From assembly GCA_964466195.1 (NCBI GenBank), contig CAYXMQ010000003.1, positions 1 through 64,000 of the forward strand: a stretch of DNA of 64,000 nucleotides. The letters run 5' to 3'. A program made the position numbers and the translations under genes. Below are positions 52,552 to 63,386 of this stretch, one piece after another. The number at the start of each line of letters is the position of its first letter. Position 1 is the stretch's first letter. The notes below the pieces were generated by a model. That model ran no database searches. It was not told the DNA's origin and saw only the letters and a program-made list of their open reading frames with translations. Origin of the DNA: PFJX01 sp964466195. GTDB lineage: Bacteria > Pseudomonadota > Gammaproteobacteria > Burkholderiales > Thiobacillaceae.

Positions 52552-53511
52552 ATGCAAAAAATGCACCGAATTGGCCTGAGCGCCCTGGCAATGGCAGTCG
52601 CCCTGACGCTGGCGGGCTGCGGCGACAAGAAAGCCGACAAGCCGGCAGCCCAGGTCGCGGCGAAGGTGAACAGCGACCAGATCACCGTGGATCAGCTCAA
52701 TTTCGAGGTCTCCAAGCTGGGCAACCTCAACCCGGAACAGGCCAAGCAGGCGGCCAATCAAGTGCTGAAATCGATGGTCGATCAGCAGCTTCTGGTGCAA
52801 AAGGCGCTCGCGGAAAAAATCGATCTCGATCCCCAGGTCATCCAGTCCCTGGAAGCCTCGCGTCGCCAGATTCTGGCGCAGGCGGCGATCCAGAAGCTGA
52901 CCGTCGACCAGGCCAAGCCCAGCGATGCGGAACTGGCCGATTACTATGCCAAGCACCCGGCGCTGTTCGCCGAGCGGCGCATCTATCGTCTGCAGGAGAT
53001 CAATGTTCAGGTCACGCCCGACAATGTCGAGTCGGTCAAGGCGCAACTGCAGCAAACCAAGAACCTGGGCGACTTTCTCAACTGGTTGAAAGCGCAGAAT
53101 ATCCCGGCGCGCGCGGGCCAGTCGACCAAGACCGCCGAGCAGCTGCCGCTTGAATTGCTGCCGCGCCTGCATCAGTTGAAAGACGGCCAGGCGATGACCT
53201 TCTCCGTGCCGGGGGCGCTGAATGTTCTGGTTGTGGCGAGTTCTGAAACCCACCCGCTGACACAAGAACAAGCCAAGCCGACGATCGAGCGCTTCCTGGC
53301 CAACACCAAAAAACGCGAAGCGGCCGAAGCGAGCCTGAAGAAGTTGAGGGAAGCGGCCAAAATCGAATATCTGGGCGAGTACGCGGCAGCCGGCAAGGCG
53401 GAAGTCGGGAAAAACGCGGAAGCCGCCGCCCCCGCGCCGGTGCCAGCGGCAGCCGCGCCGACAGCGGGTGCTGTCGGCGGCGTCGAAAAGGCCGCCAGCG
53501 GCAACAAGTAA
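52552..53511 (+). CDS. EpsD-family peptidyl-prolyl cis-trans isomerase, lipoprotein
   Basis: A 319-residue SurA/PpiC-like protein. A lipobox LAGC at Cys23 follows a hydrophobic signal, so it is expected to be an outer-membrane or periplasmic lipoprotein. The N-terminal SurA-like helical region (AKVNSDQITVDQLNFEVSKLG) is followed by a parvulin-like domain around residues 130-240. The C-terminus is Ala/Pro-rich. EpsD members occur in exopolysaccharide/PEP-CTERM loci. The longer open frame from 52474 is not supported, as AGAGGA precedes 52552. Confidence 0.83.
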   Translation: MQKMHRIGLSALAMAVALTLAGCGDKKADKPAAQVAAKVNSDQITVDQLNFEVSKLGNLNPEQAKQAANQVLKSMVDQQLLVQKALAEKIDLDPQVIQSLEASRRQILAQAAIQKLTVDQAKPSDAELADYYAKHPALFAERRIYRLQEINVQVTPDNVESVKAQLQQTKNLGDFLNWLKAQNIPARAGQSTKTAEQLPLELLPRLHQLKDGQAMTFSVPGALNVLVVASSETHPLTQEQAKPTIERFLANTKKREAAEASLKKLREAAKIEYLGEYAAAGKAEVGKNAEAAAPAPVPAAAAPTAGAVGGVEKAASGNK

Positions 53512-53544
53512 AACCCGCTAAAGCGCGGCATCGGCGGGACTGAC

Positions 53545-54225
53545 GTGAACCTGCTCGGTCGGCATATCGACGTGCAAATCCTGGCGCGGATTCTGCCGTT
53601 CGCCCTGTACATGCTGTTTCTCGCCATCGAAGGGGCGGTGGCGGACTTCGCGCCCGGCGTCGATGTACGTTGGTTGTATCCGGCCAAGATCGCCGCCGTG
53701 GTGGCCGCGCTGTGGTATTACCGCGCCGCTTATGCCGAGTTGTGCGCCCGGCCGGGCTGGTTTTGGGCCGGACTGGTCGCGCCGTTGCTCGGCATCGTGG
53801 TGTTCGTGTTGTGGATCAACCTGGATTCCGGCTGGATGGTGGTCGGCGCCGGCGCCGGGTTTGATCCGCGCGATTCGGAGGGGGCGTTCGACTGGCCGCT
53901 GCTCCTGCTCAGGCTGGCCGGCGCGGCGCTGGTGGTGCCGTTGATGGAAGAACTGTTCTGGCGCTCGTTTTTGCTGCGCTGGATACAGGAGCAGCGTTTT
54001 CTCGAGCTGGCGCCGGTACAAATCGGCCTGCGTGCGATTCTGATCAGCAGTGTGCTGTTCGGCCTTGAGCACAGTCTTTGGCTGGCCGGCATCGTCGCCG
54101 GCCTGGCCTATGCCTGGCTGTACCGCGCGAGCGGAAATCTTTGGGCGCCGATCATCGCGCACGCCACGACCAATCTGGTGCTGGGCTTGTGGGTTTTACA
54201 CACAGGCAACTGGCAATTCTGGTAA
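53545..54225 (+). CDS. CAAX prenyl protease-related protein, exosortase-associated
   Basis: A 226-residue integral membrane protein with about six hydrophobic segments. The CPBP-type catalytic motifs are MEELFWRSFLLRW (EExxxR), GLEHSLW and HATTNLVLG (HxxxN). Its length and the closeness to an EpsD-like gene match the subgroup tied to exosortase/PEP-CTERM systems. The start is GTG at 53545. No exosortase or PEP-CTERM substrate is in the window. It probably follows the EpsD-like gene in one transcript. Confidence 0.82.
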   Translation: MNLLGRHIDVQILARILPFALYMLFLAIEGAVADFAPGVDVRWLYPAKIAAVVAALWYYRAAYAELCARPGWFWAGLVAPLLGIVVFVLWINLDSGWMVVGAGAGFDPRDSEGAFDWPLLLLRLAGAALVVPLMEELFWRSFLLRWIQEQRFLELAPVQIGLRAILISSVLFGLEHSLWLAGIVAGLAYAWLYRASGNLWAPIIAHATTNLVLGLWVLHTGNWQFW

Positions 54226-54244
54226 GCCTCAAGCGATAAAAAAC

Positions 54245-55201
54245 ATGATCTATGACGTATTCAATGGCGATGCCGACGGTATTTGCGCACTGCACCAGCT
54301 GCGTCTCGCCGAGCCGCTCGAAAGCACGCTGATTACCGGCGTCAAACGCGATATTGGCTTATTGAAGCAGATCGATGCCGTTGCCGGCGACGAAATCAAT
54401 GCGCTCGATATCGCCGTCGAGAAGAATACCGCTGCGCTCGCTGCGATGCTGGCCAAGGGCGTCAAGGTGCGCTGGTTCGATCACCACAATCCAGGCGAAT
54501 TGCCGCTGCACCCGAATTTCCAGGCCCACATCGATACCGCTGCCGACGTCTGCACCAGTTTGCTGGTGGATCGTTTTCTGGCTGGCCAACATCGCGTCTG
54601 GGCGGTTGCGGCCGCCTATGGCGACAATCTGCATGCCGCCGCCCGCAGCGCTGCCCAGTCTTTGATGTTGTCGGACGCGCAGCTCGCACAACTGCGCGAA
54701 CTCGGCGAATGCCTGAATTACAACGGCTACGGCGACAGTCTGGACGATCTGCATTTCCACCCGGCCGAGTTGTATCGCCAGCTGCATAGGTACCGCGATC
54801 CGTTCGAATTCATTCGGGAAGCGGCGGCGTTCCAAACCTTGAGCGCGGGCTATGCCGCCGATATGGCCAGTGCGCGCGCCTGCCAGCCGCTTGAGGCACA
54901 CGCCGGCGGCGCGGTGTTCATGCTGCCGGATGCCGCCTGGGCGCGCCGTGTTTCCGGCGTCTACGCCAACGAGCTCGCCAGCGCCTCGCCGCTGCGCGCC
55001 CATGCCATGCTGACACGCGCGCCGAAAGGCCATTACGTGGTCAGCGTGCGCGCGCCGCTGAGCAACAAGAGCGGCGCCGACGAGCTCTGCAAACGCTTCG
55101 ATACCGGCGGCGGCCGCAAGGCGGCCGCCGGCATCAATGTATTGCCGGAAGAGCGCATTCCGGATTTTGTCGCTGCCTTTTTCGCAACCTGGCCGGCTTG
55201 A
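54245..55201 (+). CDS. DHH family phosphoesterase
   Basis: A 318-residue protein with metal-binding motifs FNGDADGICA and VRWFDHHNPGE, and a C-terminal DHHA1-type GGGRKAAAG. DHH/DHHA1 enzymes include NrnA, which degrades short RNAs and 3'-phosphoadenosine-5'-phosphate. Its stop is 9 bases before the first start of the Sat-CysC-like gene, so the two are probably co-transcribed; removal of pAp made from PAPS would be a fitting role. That link is inference. The frame extends upstream but the ATG at 54245 starts the domain. Confidence 0.83.
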   Translation: MIYDVFNGDADGICALHQLRLAEPLESTLITGVKRDIGLLKQIDAVAGDEINALDIAVEKNTAALAAMLAKGVKVRWFDHHNPGELPLHPNFQAHIDTAADVCTSLLVDRFLAGQHRVWAVAAAYGDNLHAAARSAAQSLMLSDAQLAQLRELGECLNYNGYGDSLDDLHFHPAELYRQLHRYRDPFEFIREAAAFQTLSAGYAADMASARACQPLEAHAGGAVFMLPDAAWARRVSGVYANELASASPLRAHAMLTRAPKGHYVVSVRAPLSNKSGADELCKRFDTGGGRKAAAGINVLPEERIPDFVAAFFATWPA

Positions 55202-55210
55202 AGCCGCGTA

Positions 55211-55246
55211 ATGCAACCGACAATGCAACCGACAACGCAACCGACG
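55211..55246 (+). repeat. Three tandem 12-base repeats at the start of the Sat-CysC-like gene
   Basis: ATGCAACCGACA, ATGCAACCGACA and ACGCAACCGACG follow each other, encoding MQPT-type units in frame with the downstream protein. They lie between the DHH stop and the conserved start at 55256. If translated they add 15 residues. They may be a slippage-prone control of the start site or simply a small duplication. Confidence 0.7.
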
Positions 55247-55255
55247 AGAGCGCAA

Positions 55256-56980
55256 ATGGATAACCTGATCAGCCCCTACGGCGGCGAACTGAAATGTCTG
55301 CTGGCCGGCCCGGCGCGCATCGCCGCGATCAAACAGGAGGCGATGCAGCTGCCATCGCTGGATTTGAGCTGGAAGCAGATCTGCGAACTGGAACTGTTGC
55401 TCAACGGCGCGATGTCACCGTTATCCGGCTATATGAATCAGGCCGAAATGCATGCCGTTCTAGCCGACATGCAACTGCCGGACGGCCATGGCGGGACGCT
55501 GTTCTGGCCGCGACCGGTGATGTTGGTCGTATCCGAGAAAGCCGCCGAGAAGCTGGCGGTCGGACAGGTGGTGGCGCTGCGCGACAGTGAAGGCGTCATG
55601 CCGGCCATTCTGCATATCTCTGAAGTCTGGCCGGCTGACCCGGAGGCCGAAATGGCGCTGGCGGAGGCGTCCGGCGTGCCGCTGGCGCGGGCATCGGCCG
55701 AACCGGGCCAGTACTACGTCAGCGGCCGCCTGGAAGGCGTGGCCTTGCCGCCGCGGCATGATTTTTTGAATCTGCGCCTGACCCCGGCCGAAATGCGCGA
55801 ACAGTTTTCCCGCCTCGGCTGGCGCCGGGTCATGGCCTACCAGGCCGGTCAGCCGTTGCATCGTCCGCAGTATGAGTTTCTGCTGCACACAGCGATGCAA
55901 CAGGAAGCCAATCTGCTGATCCATGCCGTGGCCGGCTCCGACCCGGTGCTGGAATCCGGCCATTTCGCGTTGGTGCGCGCCTGCCAGGCGCTGATGCCGC
56001 GGCTGCCCGCCTCCACCAGCATGTTGGCCTTGAACCCGATGACGCCGTGGGCGGCGGGGCCGCGCAAGACCTTGCTGAAAGCCATCATGGCGCGCAACTA
56101 CGGTTGTTCGCAGTTGGTGATCGGCGGCGAGACCGAGTTGGAAAGCCTGCCGTCGAAAGCACGCCAGCGGCGCGGCCAGGACATTCCCAATCTGGCCCAG
56201 GACAGCGTTTATGCCGTCGCGCACGCGAGCCTGGGCGTGACCTTGCTGCCATTCCCGCGCATGGTCTATGTGGAGGATCGTGACGAGTGGCTGGCCGAGG
56301 CCGATGTTCCCGCCGACGCGCGCAGCGAAAGCATGAGCGGGGCGGAGCTGACGCGCCGGCTGATGCAGAACCTCAAGGTGCCCGACTGGTTCAGCTTCCC
56401 GGAAGTGCTCGACGAATTGCGCAAAGCGTATCCGCCGCGCAGTCGCCAGGGGTTCACGGTGTTCTTCACCGGCTTGTCCGGCTCGGGAAAATCCACCATC
56501 GCGCGTGCGCTCACCGTGCGCCTGATGGAAATGGGCGGCCGTCGTCTGTCGCTGCTGGACGGCGATATCGTGCGGTCGCACCTGTCTTCCGAACTCGGCT
56601 TCTCCAAGGCGCACCGCGACATCAACATCCGCCGCATCGGTTTTGTCGCCAGCGAAATCAGCAAACACGGCGGCATCGCGATCTGCGCCCCGATCGCGCC
56701 GTACCAGGCGACGCGGCGGGCGGTGCGCGCAATGGTCGAGGAATGGGGCGGCTTCCTGGAAATCCATGTATCCACCTCGGTCGAGGTCTGCGAGTCGCGC
56801 GACCGCAAAGGCCTCTATGCCAAGGCGAGAGCCGGCCTGATTCCGGAATTCACCGGGGTGTCAGACCCCTATGAAGTGCCCGAGCAACCGGAACTGGCGA
56901 TCGATACCGCCCGCTACAGCGTCGATGAAGCCGTTCAGATGATCGTGTTGAAGCTGGAACACGAAGGCTATCTGCGCTGA
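55256..56980 (+). CDS. Sat-like/APS kinase fusion with degenerate sulfurylase site
   Basis: A 574-residue fusion. Residues 1-390 align with ATP sulfurylase (PUA-like N-domain, then the nucleotidyl-transferase fold). Residues 400-574 form APS kinase with P-loop GLSGSGKST (406-414), LLDGDIVRSHLSSELGFSKAHRD and the NIRRIGFVASEI lid. In the sulfurylase part the universal QxRNxxHxxH reads Q196-AGQ-PL-H202-RP-Q205, so the arginine, asparagine and second histidine are lost, and GRDHAG is replaced by IGGETELE. The kinase part should make PAPS; the sulfurylase part is probably inactive or altered. Start 55256 is conserved; 55211 adds the repeats. Confidence 0.85.
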   Translation: MDNLISPYGGELKCLLAGPARIAAIKQEAMQLPSLDLSWKQICELELLLNGAMSPLSGYMNQAEMHAVLADMQLPDGHGGTLFWPRPVMLVVSEKAAEKLAVGQVVALRDSEGVMPAILHISEVWPADPEAEMALAEASGVPLARASAEPGQYYVSGRLEGVALPPRHDFLNLRLTPAEMREQFSRLGWRRVMAYQAGQPLHRPQYEFLLHTAMQQEANLLIHAVAGSDPVLESGHFALVRACQALMPRLPASTSMLALNPMTPWAAGPRKTLLKAIMARNYGCSQLVIGGETELESLPSKARQRRGQDIPNLAQDSVYAVAHASLGVTLLPFPRMVYVEDRDEWLAEADVPADARSESMSGAELTRRLMQNLKVPDWFSFPEVLDELRKAYPPRSRQGFTVFFTGLSGSGKSTIARALTVRLMEMGGRRLSLLDGDIVRSHLSSELGFSKAHRDINIRRIGFVASEISKHGGIAICAPIAPYQATRRAVRAMVEEWGGFLEIHVSTSVEVCESRDRKGLYAKARAGLIPEFTGVSDPYEVPEQPELAIDTARYSVDEAVQMIVLKLEHEGYLR

Positions 56981-57000
56981 GTTGGGGAGGGCGGATTAAC

Positions 57001-57849
57001 TCAAATAAACCGCATCGACAGATCGAGCGCGCGCACCGTCTTGGTCAGGTTGCCGACCGAAATCCGGTCGACGCCGGTTTCGGCAATCGCCCGCACGGTT
57101 TCCAGCGTAATGCCGCCGGACGCTTCCAGCGCGGCGCGACCCGCGCTCAGCGCCACGGCCGCGCGCATGCCGGCGAGATCGAAGTTGTCGAGCAGGATCA
57201 GCTTGGCGCCGGCATTCAGCGCCTCCGCCAGTTGCGTCAGGCTTTCGACTTCGATCTGCACGCTGACCGGGTCGGCCGCCAGCGCGGCGGCCGCCTGCAA
57301 TGCCGGCCGTATGCCGCCGGCGGCGGCGATATGGTTTTCCTTGATCAGGATGCCGTCGTACAGGCCGATGCGCTGGTTCTCGCCGCCGCCGCATTTCACC
57401 GCGTATTTCAGCGCCAGCCGCAGTCCCGGCAACGTCTTGCGGGTGTCGTAGATCTTCGCGCGGGTGCCGGTGATGGCGGCGACGTAGCGCTGCGTTTCAG
57501 TGGCCACGCCCGACAAGGTTTGCAGGAAATTCAACGCCGGGCGTTCGGCGCTGAGCAGCGCGCGCGCGCGGCCGTCGATTTCACACAGCGTCTGGCCAGC
57601 CGCGACGGCGTCGCCGTCGCGGGCGCGCCAGCGGATTTGCACGTTGGCATCAAGCGCCGCAAAACAGGCGTCGAACCAGGCCGTGCCGCATAACACGGCG
57701 TCTTCGCGGCTGATGACGCGGGCGCGGACTATCGCGTCGGCGGGAATCAGGCGGGCGGTGAGGTCGCCCGTTTGCCAGTCTTCCCCTATATCTTCAGTGA
57801 GGGCGGTGTGGATGTTGGCCTGGACGGCGGCGGCGAGGGCAGGGGTCAT
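57001..57849 (-). CDS. nadC: Nicotinate-nucleotide pyrophosphorylase (carboxylating)
   Basis: A 282-residue type II phosphoribosyltransferase that makes nicotinate mononucleotide from quinolinate in NAD synthesis. Motifs include AERPALNFLQTLSGVAT, the DTRKTLPGLRLALKYAVKCGGG substrate segment and EVESLTQL. The start at 57849 (MTPALAAAV) is preferred over 57876. It is convergent with the Sat-CysC fusion and divergent from clpB. Confidence 0.93.
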   Translation of the reverse strand: MTPALAAAVQANIHTALTEDIGEDWQTGDLTARLIPADAIVRARVISREDAVLCGTAWFDACFAALDANVQIRWRARDGDAVAAGQTLCEIDGRARALLSAERPALNFLQTLSGVATETQRYVAAITGTRAKIYDTRKTLPGLRLALKYAVKCGGGENQRIGLYDGILIKENHIAAAGGIRPALQAAAALAADPVSVQIEVESLTQLAEALNAGAKLILLDNFDLAGMRAAVALSAGRAALEASGGITLETVRAIAETGVDRISVGNLTKTVRALDLSMRFI

Positions 57850-57936
57850 GCGCGCATTGTAAATGTCCTCGCACACGGGCTGGCCCGATTCGTAAACGCT
57901 GTAGCGCCGACGCCCGCACTATCTCTACCCGGCCGG

Positions 57937-57964
57937 TTGAAATCTGCAGCGGCTTGCCTCACTT
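57937..57964 (+). promoter_or_regulatory. Sigma-32-like heat-shock promoter of clpB
   Basis: TTGAAA (57937-57942) and CCTCACTT (57957-57964) are separated by 14 bases, resembling the RpoH consensus CTTGAAA-N(13-15)-CCCCATNT. Transcription would start about 26 bases before the clpB ATG at 57996. ClpB genes are typical RpoH targets. Confidence 0.5.
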
Positions 57965-57995
57965 GGGAGGCAATCATCCAATTAGGGAGTACCCC

Positions 57996-60590
<2,595 letters not shown>

Positions 60591-60660
60591 GCTTGATGAA
60601 CTGACCGCCGGGCGAATCGGGCTGATAGACTCGATTCGCTCCTGGACACAAGGAAATGCC

Positions 60661-60885
60661 ATGAAAACCAGTGAATTGATTGCTGAAGCGGTAGCCCTGC
60701 CGGTGGAAGAGCGCGCGCGTATGGCAGAGACCCTGCTTTCCAGCCTGAACCCTCCAGAATCCGCCGTGGATGCGGCTTGGGCTGGCGAAGCCCGGCGTCG
60801 TCTGGATGATCTGCGCCAGGGAAGGGTGGAGGCCATTCCGGGGGAGACCGTCTTCGAGCGGATACGCCAGCTTTACGCGAAATGA
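60661..60885 (+). CDS. Addiction-module antitoxin (RelB/DUF2683-like)
   Basis: A 74-residue acidic protein, MKTSELIAEAVALPVEERARMAETLLSSLN, with the pattern of putative addiction-module components (TIGR02574 type). Its AAATGA end overlaps the toxin start by 4 bases, the usual arrangement for a type II pair. It would bind and neutralise the toxin and repress the operon. It lies 70 bases after clpB. Confidence 0.85.
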   Translation: MKTSELIAEAVALPVEERARMAETLLSSLNPPESAVDAAWAGEARRRLDDLRQGRVEAIPGETVFERIRQLYAK

Positions 60886-61175
60886 ACTATGCCTTTCACC
60901 CGGAGGCGGAAGTGGAATTCCTGGACGCCATTGGGTATTACGAAGAGCGCTCACCGGGTCTTGGTCTGGATTTTTCAGCCGAGGTCCGGGCTGCGATTCA
61001 ACGTATTCTGGCCTTTCCCCGCGCCTGGCAGGTGTTGGAAGGAGATATCCGGCGCGCCCTGGTTCATCGCTTTCCTTATGGCGTGCTTTACGCGGTAGAA
61101 GAAAACCACATCTGGATCGTGGCGGTGATGGGCCTGCACAGGCAGCCGGAATACTGGCGGAAGCGTCTTGAATGA
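60882..61175 (+). CDS. RelE/ParE-family toxin
   Basis: A 97-residue toxin, MNYAFHPEAEVEFLDAIGYYEERSPGLGLDF, with the ParE-type core RRALVHRFPYGVLYAVEENHIWIVAVMGLHRQPEYWRKR. ParE members poison gyrase while RelE members cut mRNA; the residues here suit the ParE group (RFPYGVLY). Its partner is the gene directly upstream. No antitoxin other than this is nearby. Confidence 0.87.
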   Translation: MNYAFHPEAEVEFLDAIGYYEERSPGLGLDFSAEVRAAIQRILAFPRAWQVLEGDIRRALVHRFPYGVLYAVEENHIWIVAVMGLHRQPEYWRKRLE

Positions 61176-61245
61176 TGCCTTCTCATAGACATACGAATTC
61201 CACCATGCTTGGGAATCGCGTCGGCGCGGGGCAAGCCATCCAGAG

Positions 61246-61485
61246 GTGCTCATCTACCGGAGGAGGAATGACAACGTCGTCTGCGATGACGGTGAACAGT
61301 GGAGCAATCTCGAAGCGTTTTTCCAGAAGCCCCCATTCCAGGAACACGGCCACCGGATTGGCTCGCCTGAACATTATGAAAACTTTGAGACATTCACCAA
61401 GAAGCTGGCAGGCCATCGGCGCAAGTGGTTGAGCCGGCGCCAACCCGGGGCCATGGCACCCTTTACCGTGGCATGGGCAATCTGA
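61246..61485 (+). pseudogene. Unrecognised reading-frame remnant in the clpB duplication
   Basis: From GTG 61246 a frame reads VLIYRRRNDNVVCDDGEQWSNL, then EAFFQKPPFQEHGHRIGSPEHYENFETFTKKLAGHRRKWLSRRQ. Its composition (Glu, His, Phe, Trp) looks more protein-like than a random GC-rich frame, and the frame runs upstream without a start at a sensible place. It may be a fragment of a decayed gene. The 382 bases at 61176-61557 contain no other signal. No family recognised. Confidence 0.25.
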
Positions 61486-61576
61486 ACGCTGACGGCCGAA
61501 TGCAGACGGCTTGGATGTAAAACGAGTTGCTCAAGAAGCCATTATCGGCATTGTTTTGTGACCGGCAGCTTCCTCT

Positions 61577-62235
61577 GCCTGATTGGCGCGCCGCCCGGCT
61601 ATGCCGGCTACGAGGAAGGCGGTTACCTGACCGAGGCCGTGCGTCACAAACCGTACTCGGTGATCCTGCTCGACGAAGTCGAGAAGGCGCACCCGGATGT
61701 GTTCAACGTGCTGCTGCAGGTGCTCGACGACGGCCGCATGACCGACGGCCAGGGCCGCACCGTCGACTTCAAGAACACCGTCATCGTGATGACCAGCAAT
61801 CTCGGCAGCCAGATGATCCAGGGCATGGCCGGCGACGATTACCAGGTCATCAAGCTGGCGGTGATGGCCGAGGTGAAGAGCTACTTCCGGCCCGAGTTCA
61901 TCAACCGGCTCGACGAGGTGGTGGTGTTCCACAGCCTGAGCGAGCGCCATATCGCCGGCATTGCCCGCATCCAGTTGCAATACCTGGAAAAACGCCTGGC
62001 CCAGATGGAAATGAAGCAGGAAGTCAGCGACGCCGCCCTGGAAGAACTGGCCAAGGCCGGCTTCGACCCGGTCTACGGCGCGCGGCCGCTCAAGCGGGCG
62101 ATCCAGCAGGAACAGGAAAACCCGCTGGCCAAGGAAATCCTGTCCGGCAGGTTCGCCGCCAAGGATGTAATCCGGGTCGACGTGGTGGACGGGCGGTTCA
62201 CGTTCGAGAACGTGATCGAGGCGGAAGCGGCCTGA
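61577..62235 (+). pseudogene. Second, truncated copy of the clpB 3' end
   Basis: From about 61577 the sequence resumes clpB at LIGAPPGY...GYEEGGYLTEAV and runs to the AAA-2 end (EAEAA). It lacks the first 645 or so codons, including AAA-1 and the Walker A of AAA-2. The first 270 bases are almost identical to 59936-60210, with about eight differences, then identity falls (for example NRLDEVVVFHSLSERHIAG versus NRIDEVVVFHALAEQHIAS). Any product from the in-frame start at 61558 would have no ATPase function. It appears to be the left-over of a recombination event. Confidence 0.85.
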
Positions 62236-62245
62236 CCGTCGCCCG

Positions 62246-62275
62246 CAGGAGCGAGCGCGTCCGCACTCGCTCCTG
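62246..62275. repeat. Perfect REP-like hairpin after the clpB fragment
   Basis: CAGGAGCGAG (62246-62255) pairs perfectly with CTCGCTCCTG (62266-62275) around a 10-base loop. The AGGAGCG core is shared with the repeats after gyrA and before hoxR. There is no U-run, so it is better called a repeat than a terminator. Confidence 0.65.
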
Positions 62276-62300
62276 GCAGGCGGCCATGTCTGACATTGCG

Positions 62301-63386
62301 TCAGAAGCCTTGCGGCACCAGTCCGAGCGAGTTGATCTTCTCGTTCACGAGGGATAAGGCCTCGTGGATCGCCAGCACTTCCGTGTAGTCCCAATACTTC
62401 AACTTGCCTGACAGCCCCGGCACGTTGGCCGAGTGCTTCTTGATCTTCTCGATCTGGGCCGCGTCGGAGACCGCGACCACGCCCTGAACGGCAGGATTGT
62501 TAAGCGATTTCAACAGGTTGATGATCAGGCTGTCGATGGAGCCCTTGGTCTGCACCTCGAAAACATAGATCACCCGGCCCATGTTGCCGATGGTGGATTC
62601 CCACACGGCATCCACCTTGGAGCCGTCGGCCACCTTCACCTCGACGCGGCTGCTGAGTCCCAGCCAGGCGCCGATGTCCTCCAGCTTGTCACGGATGTCG
62701 CTGTGTATGAAATCGGCTTCTTTTTCGCTGGTCGTTTTGACTTCCACCTCCGCCTTGCCCTTGTCGAAGAGGCGGCTGAGGTTGTCCTCCACCTGCATTT
62801 CATCCCAGATGAAGTAGTCAGCCGTCAGCATGTCGGGGCCCTCTGCGCCCGCGTCACGCAAGGCTTGGGCGATTTCTCCGACCCGCGTGGAGATCTGCTC
62901 GTAGCGCTTGCCGTTCATCTGGTAGTCGTAGCGTGGCAAGCCCTCGACGCCCAGATGGTTCAGGCCCACATAGGCGCGACGATTCCAGATGGCGCATCGG
63001 TCTGGATGGGTATGGCAGAGCAACTCGCTCATCATGGCCGGGCCGATGCCCTTGATCCGGCTCCGGAAATGATCCCAGCGTTTGGCGACTGTGGCCCCGC
63101 CCCAGACCAGCTCCGCCAATTCGGCGCGCAGCACGTCCAGGCCGTTGTTTTCGATCAGCTTGTCGGTGACGTAATGCTTGTTGCCCCAGATCAGCATGGC
63201 CCACAGGGGCGCCAGGTATTCATAAAGGCCATCCGCGTCCAGTGCCAGCAAGCGCTGCCGTGTCCAGGCCTGGAAGTCGATGATCCGTTTCTGGCGTTCT
63301 TCCAAGTCTGCATAATGTTTTTCCGGGCTCTTCTTGAGATGAGCCAGATAGGACTGGATATGCTTCTTCAGTAAGGCATCGTTCAT
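62301..63386 (-). CDS. Hypothetical protein with nuclease-like C-terminal domain
   Basis: A 361-residue protein. The N-terminal 150 residues are helical and contain SRIKGIGPAMMSELLCH, similar to a helix-hairpin-helix DNA-binding element, and HPDRCAIWNRRAYVGLNHLG. The C-terminal half has VDAVWESTIGNMGRVIYVFEVQTKGS, a plausible PD-(D/E)xK nuclease core (D..., ExQ). I do not recognise the family. It overlaps the DUF1016-type gene by 4 bases (ATGA), so they form one operon. Possible defence role by inference. Confidence 0.7.
   Translation of the reverse strand: MNDALLKKHIQSYLAHLKKSPEKHYADLEERQKRIIDFQAWTRQRLLALDADGLYEYLAPLWAMLIWGNKHYVTDKLIENNGLDVLRAELAELVWGGATVAKRWDHFRSRIKGIGPAMMSELLCHTHPDRCAIWNRRAYVGLNHLGVEGLPRYDYQMNGKRYEQISTRVGEIAQALRDAGAEGPDMLTADYFIWDEMQVEDNLSRLFDKGKAEVEVKTTSEKEADFIHSDIRDKLEDIGAWLGLSSRVEVKVADGSKVDAVWESTIGNMGRVIYVFEVQTKGSIDSLIINLLKSLNNPAVQGVVAVSDAAQIEKIKKHSANVPGLSGKLKYWDYTEVLAIHEALSLVNEKINSLGLVPQGF

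Noticed and set aside
61176..61557. An intact insertion sequence between the toxin and the clpB fragment
   Set aside because: No transposase motif or matching terminal inverted repeats are visible.
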